64,000 nt of DNA. Origin: Ruegeria lacuscaerulensis ITI-1157 (GTDB taxonomy: Bacteria > Pseudomonadota > Alphaproteobacteria > Rhodobacterales > Rhodobacteraceae). The position numbers and the translations under genes are program-made. Positions 37,456 through 46,818 of this stretch are shown here, in pieces. The stretch covers positions 2,827,362 through 2,891,361 of the forward strand of contig GG704596.1 in assembly GCA_000161775.1 (NCBI GenBank), read 5' to 3'. How positions within the stretch are numbered: position 1 is the first letter of the stretch; the number at the start of each line of letters is the position of its first letter. The notes beneath the pieces were generated by a model. That model was not told where the DNA came from. It saw only the letters and a list, made by a program, of their open reading frames with translations, and did no database searches.

Positions 37456-38025
37456 TCAACCCTCTTCGGGCTTTTTCGCCATGGCCCAGGCGCAGATCGG
37501 AAAATCCGGGTCGTTTTCCAGACTGTCGGAGTCGGGGTCATAGACCGGCGGCCACACCTGCTCGAGGTTGCGCAGGGCCGCCTGACGGTTGCCCCATTGT
37601 TCGGCCTTTATACTTTCCGGATCAAATCCACATTCTGTCAACAGGTTGCGCAATCCCCTCGCCGACCAGCGCGAACAGTCGTGCGGAGCCGCGTGGAACG
37701 GGATGAAGAACGGTACGGCCAACCAGAAATACCCGCCCGGCCGGAGCATCTCGAGCACGTTCAGAGTGGCTTCATACGGCCGGTCCAGATGCTCCCACAC
37801 CTGGTTGGCCAGGATCAGATCGAATTGCCGAATCTCCCCCTTCTCATCCATCTGGGGGCCTTTGCAAATATCGTGCTGACGATGCCAGATCTGGGTATAG
37901 CTACGAAACCCGAACTGGGCGCCCCATTTCCCCGAAATCTCGGCACAGTCCAATGCACCCGGATTCAACCGCCGGATCCATTTCTTGCTGCTGCGGGCCA
38001 TGACCACCCGATTCAAGCTGACCAT
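37456..38025 (-). CDS. SAM methyltransferase-like protein with atypical motif I
   Basis: 189 residues. The post-motif part is clear (FDLILANQVWEHLDRPY, then NVLEMLRPGGYFWLAVPFF), as in class I methyltransferases. The glycine-rich motif I is reduced to LDCAEISGKWGAQFGF, so the cofactor pocket is unusual. Such short proteins occur widely with surface-glycan genes; the substrate is unknown. ATG at 38025 has GGAGGG upstream; the ORF could extend 13 codons further. It is 97 bp downstream of a tRNA-Asp gene on the same strand. Confidence 0.72.
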   Translation of the reverse strand: MVSLNRVVMARSSKKWIRRLNPGALDCAEISGKWGAQFGFRSYTQIWHRQHDICKGPQMDEKGEIRQFDLILANQVWEHLDRPYEATLNVLEMLRPGGYFWLAVPFFIPFHAAPHDCSRWSARGLRNLLTECGFDPESIKAEQWGNRQAALRNLEQVWPPVYDPDSDSLENDPDFPICAWAMAKKPEEG

Positions 38026-38121
38026 GACAATTCCCTCCGGCCCCGCGCAAAGCGCCCATGGCATGTCACAAGTTGGACACGAATGTCCACTGGCCGTTCA
38101 ATGATTTTCAAGAGGAAGAAA

Positions 38122-38198
38122 TGGCGCGGTTGACGGGGCTCGAACCCGCGACCCCCGGCGTGACAGGCCGGTACTCTAACCAACTGAGCTACAACCGC
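38122..38198 (-). tRNA. tRNA-Asp (GTC), copy 1
   Basis: 77 nt including encoded CCA. The acceptor arm is GCGGTTG / CAACCGC, the D-arm AGCTCAGTTGGTTAGAGT, the anticodon loop CTGTCAC with GTC, and the T-loop GGTTCGAGCC. Identical to the second copy. Confidence 0.97.
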
Positions 38199-38248
38199 GC
38201 ATTAGGGTCTATGTCGATCCGTTTGCCCGGATCAAAGGCTGGCAGCGA

Positions 38249-38325
38249 TGGCGCGGTTGACGGGGCTCGAACCCGCGACCCCCGGCGTGACAGGCCGGTA
38301 CTCTAACCAACTGAGCTACAACCGC
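38249..38325 (-). tRNA. tRNA-Asp (GTC), copy 2
   Basis: 77 nt, identical to the copy at 38122 and separated from it by 50 bp, both with encoded CCA. It lies upstream in the same direction, so the pair are likely cut from one precursor. Confidence 0.97.
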
Positions 38326-38656
38326 CCGCTGCCCGTTCGTTGCTGAACGTTGGGGTGTATTATGGCCACGCCCCGGCATCGTCAAGCGGCCTTTTCAAGT
38401 TTTTTCGAAGATCGCGAAATTTTTCCGGACGTACTTCGCGCCCGCCCCCGGTCGCATAGCTGATTTGTCCGTTGCCGCGATGGCGCGATTTCAGTCCAGC
38501 CCGTCTTAACGTGTATGGCTCGTTGCCCGCTCGCAACACCGAGGCCAATTCGCGGGAAACATCTGGCTGCGGCCCCGACCGTGCCCTATTCCGCCGGTCA
38601 GGCGCGGCCCATATTTCAGGACTCGCCTCAATCTTTAAATCAAACGGAGCAGAAAC
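38326..38656. other. 331-bp intergenic region with no gene found
   Basis: Lies between the divergent tRNA-Asp pair and the barrel-protein gene. It should hold both promoters. Only a short CGTTC-N6-GAACG inverted repeat near 38334-38349 stands out; no supported ORF or RNA gene was found. Confidence 0.6.
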
Positions 38657-39397
38657 GTGACAAAACTGTTTTTCGGCAGTGCATTGGCAACCGTTGTTCT
38701 TGCGGGCGCCGCAACCTCGGCAGAAGTGACCGGAGGCTATCTGGATCTTGGCTATTCGACGTTTACAGACAGCGTCTGGGGCGACAAATACAACCTGAAT
38801 GGCTCCGTGGAGCTCGCGTTTGACCGCAGCTTCAGCCTACAGCTGGACCTGGGTGGCTATCGCTTTCAGGATCTGGGCGAAAACGGAACCAACGTCACGC
38901 TTCACGCGAATCTGCACGCTGCGCCGAACGCCTCGTTCGGTGCGTTCTTCGGGCAAGACAACACCGATGGCGAAGATTGGCGCGTTTACGGGCTGGAAGC
39001 CGGATTTGATGCCGGCGGTGCAACCATCGAAGGGTACTTGGGCCGTCAGGAGGTCAAAGGATTCTCGGGCCTGGATGGCATCCTGTTCGGTATTTCCAGC
39101 ACCGCCTCCCTGAACGATGATTGGGATCTGCACGCAAGCTACGACCTGATGACCGATCTGGTGGGCGTTCTGGACGCCGGTACGTTCACCATGGGCGCTC
39201 ATTATTCGCTTACCGATCAGGCCGAGGTCTATGGCGAGTTCGGCGCAACGCGGTTTTCTGCAGATGGCGGCAATTCGACCGAGACCTTCGTGGGCATTGG
39301 CGTTCGCATGAATCTTGGCAATAACCGCGGAACAACGTTCGGCCGCCGCGGAGTATTCGACAAGCTGCCAGGCTTGCCGGACGTCGGTGGCCTGTAA
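38657..39397 (+). CDS. Porin-like outer membrane beta-barrel protein
   Basis: 246 residues, starting at a GTG preceded by GGAGCAG. A signal peptide (MTKLFFGSALATVVLAGAAT, cleavage near SAEV) is followed by alternating beta-strands with Gly/aromatic patterns (GGYLDLGYSTF, LQLDLGGYRF, WDLHASYDLM) and polar turns, as in small porin-like barrels. The last strand VGIGVRMNLG is unusually followed by a 25-residue tail rather than ending in Phe. No specific family is recognised. Confidence 0.72.
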   Translation: MTKLFFGSALATVVLAGAATSAEVTGGYLDLGYSTFTDSVWGDKYNLNGSVELAFDRSFSLQLDLGGYRFQDLGENGTNVTLHANLHAAPNASFGAFFGQDNTDGEDWRVYGLEAGFDAGGATIEGYLGRQEVKGFSGLDGILFGISSTASLNDDWDLHASYDLMTDLVGVLDAGTFTMGAHYSLTDQAEVYGEFGATRFSADGGNSTETFVGIGVRMNLGNNRGTTFGRRGVFDKLPGLPDVGGL

Positions 39398-39404
39398 GAA
39401 ACGC

Positions 39405-39427
39405 GCCCCGGCATTTTTTGCCGGGGC
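39405..39427 (+). other. Stem-loop after the barrel-protein gene
   Basis: GCCCCGGCA / TGCCGGGGC, 9-bp stem with a T5 loop. No T-run follows. It probably marks the transcript end before tRNA-Val. Confidence 0.55.
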
Positions 39428-39471
39428 ACCCCTTGCAGGCCGCGAGAAACCGCTGTAATACGCCGCCTCAC

Positions 39472-39546
39472 GGGTGATTAGCTCAGTGGTAGAGCGCTTC
39501 GTTCACATCGAAGATGTCAGGAGTTCGAATCTCTTATCACCCACCA
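39472..39546 (+). tRNA. tRNA-Val (CAC)
   Basis: 75 nt including encoded CCA. Acceptor GGGTGAT / ATCACCC, D-arm GCTCAGTGGTAGAGC, anticodon stem CTTCG / CGAAG with loop TTCACAT (anticodon CAC), T-arm with GTTCGAAT. Confidence 0.96.
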
Positions 39547-39686
39547 TCCTCTCTTTCCGCCGCTACCGCGCTTCGGGTTGCCGAACAAAACCCATTGGTG
39601 GCGAAGCCATTGAGGTAAAAGACAATCTCTCGAAAGTAAGTCGGCCAGGGACGTCCTCAGAGGCTCATCCAAAAGCGCGTGAATCA

Positions 39687-39716
39687 AAAAGGGCGGGTCA
39701 AAAACCCGCCCTTTTG
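39687..39716 (-). terminator. Intrinsic terminator of lon
   Basis: 11-bp stem AAAAGGGCGGG / CCCGCCCTTTT with a 7-base loop. On the minus strand it ends in five T residues, 18 bp after the lon stop codon. Confidence 0.9.
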
Positions 39717-39734
39717 GCATTTTCAGATTTCACG

Positions 39735-42143
39735 TCAGTGCGCAGTTGCCGCAGGCACATCCGATTCAGCCGCCTTGGCAGCGGCTGCCGCGGCTTCCTC
39801 GGCAGCCTCATCCCATTCGATCGGTTCGGGCTTGCGCACCAGCGCGCGCTCCAGCACCTCGGACACGTGCTTGACCGGGATGATCTCCAGCCCTTCCTTC
39901 ACGTTGTCCGGGATATCGGCCAGATCCTTCTCGTTCTCTTCGGGAATCAGCACCGTTTTGATCCCACCCCGCAGAGCCGCGAGCAGTTTCTCTTTCAACC
40001 CGCCGATGGGCATGGCGTTGCCGCGCAGCGAAACCTCGCCCGTCATGGCGATGTCCTTGCGGACCGGAATGCCGGTCAGGACCGACACGATCGAGGTCAC
40101 CATCGCCAAACCGGCGCTGGGGCCATCCTTGGGCGTCGCGCCGTCAGGCACGTGCACGTGGATGTCGATCTTGTCGAACTGCGGCGGCTTCACACCGATC
40201 TCGGGCGCGATCGAGCGGACATAGGACGAAGCGGCGTCGATGGATTCCTTCATCACATCGCCCAGCTTGCCCGTGGTCTTCATGCGGCCCTTGCCCGGCA
40301 GCTTCAGCGCCTCGATATGCAGCAGATCGCCGCCGACCGAAGTCCAGGCCAGACCGGTCACCACGCCCACCTGATCGTCCTGTTCGGCCAGACCATAGCG
40401 GTACTTGGGCACGCCCAGGAATTCGTGCAGGTTCTCGGCGGTCACGGTCACCGACTCGGATTCCTTCTTGATGATCCGGGTCAGCGCCTTGCGCGCCACC
40501 TTTGCGATTTCGCGCTCCAGGTTCCGCACGCCCGCCTCGCGGGTATAGAAGCGGATGATCGCGGTCAGCGCCTCGTCGGTCAGTTCGAACTCCTTGGCTT
40601 TCAGGCCATGGTTCTTGACCTGCTTGGGGATCAGGTGACGCTTGGCGATCTCGTGCTTTTCGTCCTCGGTATAGCCGGCCAACGGAATGATCTCCATCCG
40701 GTCCAGCAGAGGCCCAGGCATGTTGTAGCTGTTCGACGTGGTCAGGAACATCACGTTCGACAGGTCATATTCCACCTCAAGATAGTGGTCCATGAACGTG
40801 CTGTTCTGTTCCGGGTCCAGCACCTCGAGCATGGCCGAGGCCGGATCCCCACGGAAGTCCTGCCCCATCTTGTCGATTTCATCGAGCAGAATGAGCGGGT
40901 TCGTGGTTTTCGCCTTTTTCAACGCCTGGATGATCTTGCCGGGCATCGAACCGATATAGGTCCGGCGGTGTCCGCGGATCTCGGATTCATCGCGCACGCC
41001 GCCCAGCGAGATGCGGATGAACTCGCGCCCCGTGGCCTTGGCAACCGACTTCCCAAGCGAGGTCTTGCCCACGCCCGGAGGGCCGACAAGGCACATGATC
41101 GGGCCTTTCAGCTTCTTCGAGCGCTGCTGCACGGCCAGATACTCGACGATCCGCTCCTTGACCTTTTCCAGGCCATAGTGATCGGCGTCCAGGATCTCCT
41201 GCGCGCGGCTGAGGTCTTTCTTGACCCGCGATTTGGTGCCCCACGGCAGCGACAGCAGCCAGTCAAGGTAATTCCGCACCACAGTCGCTTCGGCCGACAT
41301 CGGGCTCATGTTGCGCAGCTTCTTCAGCTCGGCCTCGGCCTTTTCGCGGGCTTCCTTCGACAGCTTGGTCTCGGCGATCTTGGCTTCCAGTTCGGCGATC
41401 TCATTCGCGCCGTCCTCGCCGTCGCCCAGCTCCTTCTGAATGGCCTTCATCTGCTCATTCAGGTAATACTCGCGCTGGGTCTTCTCCATCTGCGACTTGA
41501 CGCGGGTCTTGATCTTCTTCTCGACCTGAAGAACCGACATCTCGCCCTGCATCAGGCCATAGACCTTCTCGAGCCGCTCGCTGATGCTGAGCGTTTCCAG
41601 CAGGTCCTGTTTCTGTTCGACCTCGATGCCCAGATGACCCGCGACCAGATCGGCCAACTTTGCCGGGTCGGTGGTGTCGCTGACGGCGGTCAGGGCTTCT
41701 TCGGGAATGTTCTTGCGCACCTTGGCATAGCGCTCGAACTCGTCCGCAACCGTGCGCACCAGTGCCTTTGTTGTGGTCACGTCGCCGGGGATTTCGTTCA
41801 GATACTCGGCGCGGGCCTCGAAGAACTCGGCGTTATCGACGAATTCGGTGATGCGCACGCGCGCCTGACCTTCGACCAGAACCTTCACGGTTCCGTCGGG
41901 CAGCTTCAGCAGCTGCAGCACATTGGCCAGCACGCCAGCGCGATAGATACCGTCCGTATCCGGGTCATCGACCGCCGGGTCGATCTGGCTGGACAGCAGG
42001 ATTTGCTTGTCGTCCTGCATCACCTCTTCCAGCGCGCGCACCGATTTTTCACGGCCCACGAACAGCGGCACGATCATGTGCGGAAACACAACGATGTCGC
42101 GCAGCGGCAGGACGGGGTATGAGGAATTAAGAGGCTCTTGCAT
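39735..42143 (-). CDS. lon: ATP-dependent protease Lon
   Basis: 802-residue LonA. The N-terminal substrate domain (about 1-200, [20 protein letters not shown]) is followed by a long coiled-coil part. The AAA+ module has Walker [16 protein letters not shown] and Walker [10 protein letters not shown]. The protease domain has the catalytic Ser in [11 protein letters not shown] and the Lys in [10 protein letters not shown]. The C-terminus is an Ala-rich tail. It degrades misfolded and regulatory proteins in the cytosol. A sigma-32-like promoter lies about 80-110 bp upstream. Confidence 0.98.
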   Translation of the reverse strand: MQEPLNSSYPVLPLRDIVVFPHMIVPLFVGREKSVRALEEVMQDDKQILLSSQIDPAVDDPDTDGIYRAGVLANVLQLLKLPDGTVKVLVEGQARVRITEFVDNAEFFEARAEYLNEIPGDVTTTKALVRTVADEFERYAKVRKNIPEEALTAVSDTTDPAKLADLVAGHLGIEVEQKQDLLETLSISERLEKVYGLMQGEMSVLQVEKKIKTRVKSQMEKTQREYYLNEQMKAIQKELGDGEDGANEIAELEAKIAETKLSKEAREKAEAELKKLRNMSPMSAEATVVRNYLDWLLSLPWGTKSRVKKDLSRAQEILDADHYGLEKVKERIVEYLAVQQRSKKLKGPIMCLVGPPGVGKTSLGKSVAKATGREFIRISLGGVRDESEIRGHRRTYIGSMPGKIIQALKKAKTTNPLILLDEIDKMGQDFRGDPASAMLEVLDPEQNSTFMDHYLEVEYDLSNVMFLTTSNSYNMPGPLLDRMEIIPLAGYTEDEKHEIAKRHLIPKQVKNHGLKAKEFELTDEALTAIIRFYTREAGVRNLEREIAKVARKALTRIIKKESESVTVTAENLHEFLGVPKYRYGLAEQDDQVGVVTGLAWTSVGGDLLHIEALKLPGKGRMKTTGKLGDVMKESIDAASSYVRSIAPEIGVKPPQFDKIDIHVHVPDGATPKDGPSAGLAMVTSIVSVLTGIPVRKDIAMTGEVSLRGNAMPIGGLKEKLLAALRGGIKTVLIPEENEKDLADIPDNVKEGLEIIPVKHVSEVLERALVRKPEPIEWDEAAEEAAAAAAKAAESDVPAATAH

Positions 42144-42220
42144 GCTCTATCCTTATCATTGGCAAGATGGCGCTGACCCCTGTCGCAGGCAGCCTTTGGC
42201 CATCTCCTTCATTCGACGAT

Positions 42221-42251
42221 AAAGGTGGGGCGCGGATCGCCCGGTTTCAAC
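42221..42251 (-). promoter_or_regulatory. Sigma-32 (RpoH)-like promoter of lon
   Basis: On the minus strand: GTTGAAA, a 14-bp spacer, then CCCCACCT. This closely matches the heat-shock consensus CTTGAAA-N13-15-CCCCATNT. The expected transcription start near 42214 gives a leader of about 70 nt. Confidence 0.7.
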
Positions 42252-42350
42252 CTTTTCGCCTAACCTGTCGGGTCACAATGACCCGAGGCCGGCTGGACTG
42301 CAAGGCATCGAAACGGGTTGATTGCGGATTTGATCTCCGGGCGCGCATCG

Positions 42351-43481
42351 TCAGATAGGGTCGATGTCGCCCTGCGCCCGCTGCGCGTGGAATTCGGCCT
42401 GCCAAGCCTCGAAGGTGCCCGCCGCGATGGCGTCGCGCATGCCCTGCATGATCTCCTGAAAATAGTGCAGGTTGTGCCAGGTCAGCAGCATGCCCGAGAT
42501 CATCTCGTTGGCGCGGAAAACATGGTGCAGATAGGCGCGCGAGTAATTCGAGCAGGCCGGGCACGTGCACTGTTCGTCCAGCGGGCGCGGATCGTCGGCG
42601 TGGCGGGCGTTCTTGATGTTCACGACGCCGCGGCGGGTGAACACCTGCCCCGTCCGCCCCGAGCGCGACGGCAGCACGCAATCCATCATGTCGATCCCGC
42701 GCGCCACGGCGCCCACGATGTCATCGGGCTTGCCCACGCCCATCAGATAACGCGGCTTGTCGGTGGGTAGGAAATCGGGCGCATAGTCCAGACAGCCGAA
42801 CATGGCCTCCTGCCCCTCGCCCACGGCAAGGCCGCCAACGGCATAGCCATCGAACCCGATGGCCTTCAGCGCCTCGGCGCTTTCCTCGCGCAGGTCGCGC
42901 TCCAACCCGCCCTGCATGATCCCGAACAGCGCGTGGCCGGGCCGATCGCCGAAAGCCTCGCGGGACCGTTCGGCCCACCGCATCGACAGGCGCATCGACT
43001 CGGCGATCCGATCGCGATCGGCAGGCAAGGCGGGGCATTCGTCGAAACACATCACGATGTCCGACCCCAACAGGCGCTGAATCTCCATCGACCGCTCGGG
43101 TGTCAATTCGTGTTTGGAACCGTCGATATGCGATTTGAAGGTCACGCCCTTCTCGGTCAGCTTGCGCAGGCCGGCCAGCGACATCACCTGAAATCCGCCC
43201 GAGTCGGTCAGGATCGGGCGGTCCCAGTTCATGAACTTGTGCAGCCCGCCCAAACGGTCGATCCGTTCGGCCGTGGGCCGCAGCATCAGGTGATAGGTGT
43301 TGCCCAACAGGATGTCGGCGCCGGTGGCCCGCACGCTTTCGGGCATCATCGCCTTGACCGTCGCGGCCGTGCCCACGGGCATGAAGGCCGGGGTGCGCAC
43401 CTCGCCCCGCGGCGTGTGGATCACGCCGGTGCGGGCCTTGCCGTCGGTGGCCTTCAGTTCGAATGAAAAACGCTCGGTCAT
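42351..43481 (-). CDS. tgt: tRNA-guanine transglycosylase
   Basis: 376-residue Tgt, which exchanges guanine for preQ1 at position 34 of GUN-anticodon tRNAs, including the tRNA-Asp encoded 4 kb away. Conserved parts: [11 protein letters not shown] (nucleophilic Asp region), [10 protein letters not shown], and the zinc site [19 protein letters not shown] at 43481 is chosen over an extension of 18 codons. It is followed upstream by a nucleoside hydrolase gene on the same strand. Confidence 0.97.
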   Translation of the reverse strand: MTERFSFELKATDGKARTGVIHTPRGEVRTPAFMPVGTAATVKAMMPESVRATGADILLGNTYHLMLRPTAERIDRLGGLHKFMNWDRPILTDSGGFQVMSLAGLRKLTEKGVTFKSHIDGSKHELTPERSMEIQRLLGSDIVMCFDECPALPADRDRIAESMRLSMRWAERSREAFGDRPGHALFGIMQGGLERDLREESAEALKAIGFDGYAVGGLAVGEGQEAMFGCLDYAPDFLPTDKPRYLMGVGKPDDIVGAVARGIDMMDCVLPSRSGRTGQVFTRRGVVNIKNARHADDPRPLDEQCTCPACSNYSRAYLHHVFRANEMISGMLLTWHNLHYFQEIMQGMRDAIAAGTFEAWQAEFHAQRAQGDIDPI

Positions 43482-43544
43482 GTCGTCGCCTCGGGTCGCT
43501 GAACCGGGCAGGCTTTGCCCGATCGGCGCGCGCAATGCAACCCG

Positions 43545-44456
43545 TCAGGGCAATGTCGCAACCCGCTGCGTGAACAGATCCACGACCTGATCGCCGTTCA
43601 CGTCGGCACACACCAGCACCGGCGGCCGCGTCGGATCGGGCCGGGTGGCGCCCCGCGCCTCGCCGTCCAGCGCAACCCGCAAGCCGGTTTCGTGCAGGTC
43701 GAACATCGACCGGTGCGAACAGGCGATCACGGCGGTCGAGTCATGCAGGCCGCACCCGTCCAGCCCCGCCACCTCGCGGTAGAAATTCAGGTAGAACCGG
43801 GAAATGTCACGCAGGAACCCGCCCGTTTCCGGGGCACTTCGGGCCAGCGACTCGAAATCATCGGCGCGGTACAGCGTCTTCAGCGTGACATCCAGCCCCA
43901 CCAGAACCGTCGGCGCCGGGGTCGAGAACACTTCGTCCGCCGCAACGGGATCGTGAAAGATGTTGGCCTCGGCATGGGCGTTGATGTTGCCGGGGCAGAA
44001 CACCGCCCCGCCCATGATGACCAACTGCCCGATATTGCCTGCAAAATCCGGGTCCAGCCGCATCGCGTCGGCGATGTTGGTCAACGGCCCTACCGCGCAG
44101 ACAGTCAAATCCTTGCCGTGCCGGCGAGCCATCTCCACCAGGAATTCCGCCGCCGGCAGACCGTGGTTCTGCCCGATCTCGGGGATCTCGGTCAGGTCGC
44201 CAAACCCCTCGTCGCCGTGAACATGGCGCGAGGGCACATGACCAGCGGCACCACGCGCGACGCCTGCCCCCGAGGCAACCGGAACGTCCAGGCCCAGCCG
44301 GTGCGCCAGATAGCGGGCGTTACGGCTGGATTGCTCCACATGCGTGTTGCCGAATACGGTGGTCAGCCCCACCAGGTCGAATTCCGGCGCAGCGGCGGCA
44401 TAGGCAATGGCCATCGCGTCGTCGATGCCCGGGTCGGTGTCGATGATCAGTTTCAT
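43545..44456 (-). CDS. Inosine-uridine preferring nucleoside hydrolase
   Basis: 303 residues. N-terminal calcium-binding motif IIDTDPGIDDAMAIAYA, substrate-pocket segments VFGNTHVEQSSRNAR and VIMGGAVFCPGNINAHAEAN, and the C-terminal His-containing part CGLHDSTAV. It cleaves ribonucleosides to base and ribose in salvage. The ATG at 44456 is chosen because it opens on the conserved strand. It stands 63 bp upstream of tgt, and base salvage and queuosine genes may share a transcript. Confidence 0.92.
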   Translation of the reverse strand: MKLIIDTDPGIDDAMAIAYAAAAPEFDLVGLTTVFGNTHVEQSSRNARYLAHRLGLDVPVASGAGVARGAAGHVPSRHVHGDEGFGDLTEIPEIGQNHGLPAAEFLVEMARRHGKDLTVCAVGPLTNIADAMRLDPDFAGNIGQLVIMGGAVFCPGNINAHAEANIFHDPVAADEVFSTPAPTVLVGLDVTLKTLYRADDFESLARSAPETGGFLRDISRFYLNFYREVAGLDGCGLHDSTAVIACSHRSMFDLHETGLRVALDGEARGATRPDPTRPPVLVCADVNGDQVVDLFTQRVATLP

Positions 44457-44569
44457 CCGGCCCCGATAGCGCAACCAATTCCGGATGCAAAGCGGTCACA
44501 AACCAGAAAATCGGCGGTGCACAGCAAGATTTCGCCTTGGGTTTCCACCGCCGTTCCCGCCATACCAGA

Positions 44570-44598
44570 GTTGAAATCGAGCGACTCAATCCCCAAAT
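44570..44598 (+). promoter_or_regulatory. Sigma-32 (RpoH)-like promoter of the stomatin-NfeD operon
   Basis: GTTGAAA, a 14-bp spacer, then CCCCAAAT, the same layout as the candidate lon promoter in this window. The start codon follows 33 bp later, leaving a leader of about 27 nt. Confidence 0.6.
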
Positions 44599-44631
44599 GT
44601 ATACAGTCGTACACAATAAAAGAGGACAGAC

Positions 44632-45522
44632 ATGACCGAAGACCAGATTATCGGACTGCTTTCATCCAACATCATTTACCTTCTGGCGGCGGTCCTGATC
44701 GTCGCCGTCATCCTGAAGGGCATAAAGATCGTACCGCAATCCGAAAAATACGTGGTCGAACGGTTCGGGCGCCTGCATTCGGTGCTGGGCCCCGGCATCA
44801 ATTTCATCGTCCCGTTTCTGGATGTTGCGCGCCACAAGATCTCGATCCTCGAGCGCCAGCTTCCCAACGCCACGCAGGACGCCATCACCAAGGACAACGT
44901 TCTGGTACAGATCGACACGTCTGTCTTCTACCGCATTCTGGAACCCGAAAAGACCGTGTATCGCATCCGCGACGTCGATGGTGCCATTGCCACCACCGTG
45001 GCCGGCATCGTGCGCGCCGAGATCGGCAAGATGGATCTGGACGAGGTTCAGTCGAACCGCGCACAGCTGATCGAGCGCATCCAGGAAAGCGTTGAAACCG
45101 CCGTCGATGACTGGGGCATCGAGGTGACCCGGGCCGAGATTCTGGACGTGAACCTTGACCAGGCCACCCGCGACGCGATGCTGCAGCAGTTGAACGCCGA
45201 ACGCGCCCGCCGCGCCCAGGTGACCGAGGCCGAGGGCCAGAAGCGCGCCGTTGAACTGCAAGCCGACGCCGAGCTTTACGCCGCCGAGCAGACCGCCAAG
45301 GCCCGCCGCATTCAGGCCGAAGCCGAGGCCTATGCCACCGAGGTGGTCGCCAAGGCGATCCAGGCCAACGGTCTGGAAGCGGCCCAGTATCAAGTGGCAT
45401 TGAAACAAGTCGAAGCCCTCAACGCGCTCGGCAAAGGCGCCGGCAGCCAGACGATCGTGGTGCCAGCCAATGCGCTCGAAGCCTTTGGCAACGCCTTCAA
45501 CATGCTGAAAGGGGGCAAGTGA
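44632..45522 (+). CDS. SPFH/stomatin-type membrane protein (QmcA-like)
   Basis: 296 residues. One N-terminal membrane helix (about 13-30) is followed by an SPFH domain (VPQSEKYVVERFGRLHSVLGPGINF-type start, then the LERQLPNATQDAITKDN region) and a coiled coil rich in Ala/Glu with repeats of QAEAEAYATEV. Stomatins form large membrane microdomain cages that interact with proteases and NfeD. Its stop overlaps the NfeD start (TGATG), so they are coupled. It probably responds to heat or envelope stress. Confidence 0.93.
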   Translation: MTEDQIIGLLSSNIIYLLAAVLIVAVILKGIKIVPQSEKYVVERFGRLHSVLGPGINFIVPFLDVARHKISILERQLPNATQDAITKDNVLVQIDTSVFYRILEPEKTVYRIRDVDGAIATTVAGIVRAEIGKMDLDEVQSNRAQLIERIQESVETAVDDWGIEVTRAEILDVNLDQATRDAMLQQLNAERARRAQVTEAEGQKRAVELQADAELYAAEQTAKARRIQAEAEAYATEVVAKAIQANGLEAAQYQVALKQVEALNALGKGAGSQTIVVPANALEAFGNAFNMLKGGK

Positions 45523-45800
45523 TGGCCGACCCGTTCTGGCTCACCTGGTGGCTCTGGCTGGCGGCGGCGCTGGTGCTGGGCATCCTCGAAGTCGCCCTGC
45601 CCGGGTTCATCTTCCTGGGCTTCGCGATCGGGGCGGCCATCACGGGGCTTTTGCTGGCGATCCCCGGCGTTGCCCCGGGCCTGGCCGTGCTGCTGCTGAT
45701 CTTCGCAGCGCTGTCCCTGATCGCCTGGCTGGTCCTGCGGCGCATGTTTGCCCTGCCGCACGGCCAGGTGAAGACCTTTGACCGCGATATCAACGAATAA
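45522..45800 (+). CDS. NfeD-like membrane protein
   Basis: 92 residues. Two or three close hydrophobic helices (WWLWLAAALVLGILEVALPG, then GAAITGLLLAIPG) and a short polar C-terminus. It lacks the long OB-fold domain of full NfeD, as in short forms coupled to stomatin genes. It is thought to act with its SPFH partner in membrane organisation. ATG at 45522 overlaps the upstream stop; a GTG one codon before is possible. A stem-loop follows. Confidence 0.85.
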   Translation: MADPFWLTWWLWLAAALVLGILEVALPGFIFLGFAIGAAITGLLLAIPGVAPGLAVLLLIFAALSLIAWLVLRRMFALPHGQVKTFDRDINE

Positions 45801-45807
45801 CGGCTTT

Positions 45808-45828
45808 GGCGCCCGCTCCCCGGGCGCC
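45808..45828 (+). other. Stem-loop after NfeD-like gene
   Basis: GGCGCCCG / CGGGCGCC, 8-bp stem, 5-base loop, starting 8 bp after the stop. No T-run, so a weak terminator at best. Confidence 0.5.
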
Positions 45829-45894
45829 ATCCGCCTCTGGACGCTGGCGGCGGCTTTCCCTATATAATTGCTCAGGTAACAACCCGAGGCATCC

Positions 45895-46257
45895 ATGACC
45901 CACCCAAGCGAACAGCTGGAAGGCACCCCATTGATTGCGCCTTCTACCGTCGAGCATCCTCTGTACGAGTCCGTGGTCGAGGCCTGCCGGACCGTCTATG
46001 ACCCTGAAATTCCAGTGAACATCTATGATCTGGGTCTGATCTACACGATCGAGATCAGCGACGACAACGCGGTCAAGGTTATCATGACGCTGACCGCTCC
46101 GGGCTGCCCCGTGGCCGGCGACATGCCGGGCTGGGTGGTCGAGGCGATCGAGCCCGTGGCCGGGGTCAAGGAAGTGGACGTCGAACTGACCTGGGAACCG
46201 CCCTGGGGCATGGAAATGATGTCGGACGAGGCCCGCCTGGAATTGGGTTTCATGTAA
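45895..46257 (+). CDS. MIP18/DUF59 Fe-S assembly protein (SufT-like)
   Basis: 120 residues. The MIP18 domain occupies the chain from about residue 20: RTVYDPEIPVNIYDLGLIY, then LTAPGCPVAGDMPGW with the conserved Cys, and ending in WEPPWGMEMMSDEARLELGF. Members help Fe-S cluster maturation in the SUF system. Its neighbour two genes on is a HesB/IscA-type carrier, supporting that role, but the main suf operon is not in this window. ATG at 45895 follows GAGG. Confidence 0.9.
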   Translation: MTHPSEQLEGTPLIAPSTVEHPLYESVVEACRTVYDPEIPVNIYDLGLIYTIEISDDNAVKVIMTLTAPGCPVAGDMPGWVVEAIEPVAGVKEVDVELTWEPPWGMEMMSDEARLELGFM

Positions 46258-46318
46258 CGCCCTTTGTCTCGGGTCGCTCTAGGAGCACGGCACGGCTGTC
46301 ATTCATGGCCTGCCTTCG

Positions 46319-46632
46319 TCATTTCGAACCGCAGGCTGCCTTGATTTCGGCGGCGCGGGCGTCCAGCTTCTCGAGATATTCGCCCGACAGCATCTTCAGC
46401 CTTTTCTGCTCGGTCCCCGCAACCAGCCCCAGCAAGGCGCCGGCTGGCGTGATGGCCGCAATGTTTTCGGCCTGCTGGGTCTGGGCGTGTTTCCGTTCGG
46501 CGGCAATGGCTCTCAGATCGCCCTTGGCGGTGGCGCAATTGACCGGATGCCTGGCCGGTTCACCCATGACCGGCAAGGCAGTCAGGCCGCGACAACGCAG
46601 CACAGGATCGGTGTGAATGTGGATCGTGTCAT
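46319..46632 (-). pseudogene. Small exported protein, apparent 1-base frameshift near 46586
   Basis: The N-terminus MTRSTFTPILCCVVAA starts at an ATG at 46632 with a GGGGGGCGG ribosome site and looks like a signal peptide. It hits a stop at once in that frame. The conserved part TALPVMGEPARHPVNCATAK and a helical domain continue in the next frame to 46319. One missing base at the GG of 46585-46586 (minus CC, expected CCC) would join them into a 104-residue exported protein. The intact version has a Cys in HPVNCATA, as in Rhodobacterales proteins of unknown function. It may be a pseudogene, a phase-variable tract or a sequencing error. Confidence 0.62.
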
Positions 46633-46818
46633 TTCCGCCCCCCTGTCCCAAAGCGGTGGCGCGATCACACCGCACCGCCTTAAAGAACTGCCGGCCACGG
46701 GCAATCTCGGCATGTGCCGCGCGCGCCCTGCAGAAAAAGACACGAAACCACCGGCCCGGCTTGAGCCTGGGCCCTTGCGGCCCTAGATTGAATGCAACGC
46801 GCGAATACGGAGAACATC

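Noticed and set aside
38122..38325. tRNA-Asp pair as an integration site
   Set aside because: No integrase or duplicated 3' tRNA fragment flanking an island; both copies are complete and adjacent.
39474..42122. 882-codon plus-strand open frame opposite lon
   Set aside because: It runs antisense through all of lon and through tRNA-Val, and has the His/Gln/Leu/Arg-rich composition of shadow frames in GC-rich DNA; lon is unmistakable.
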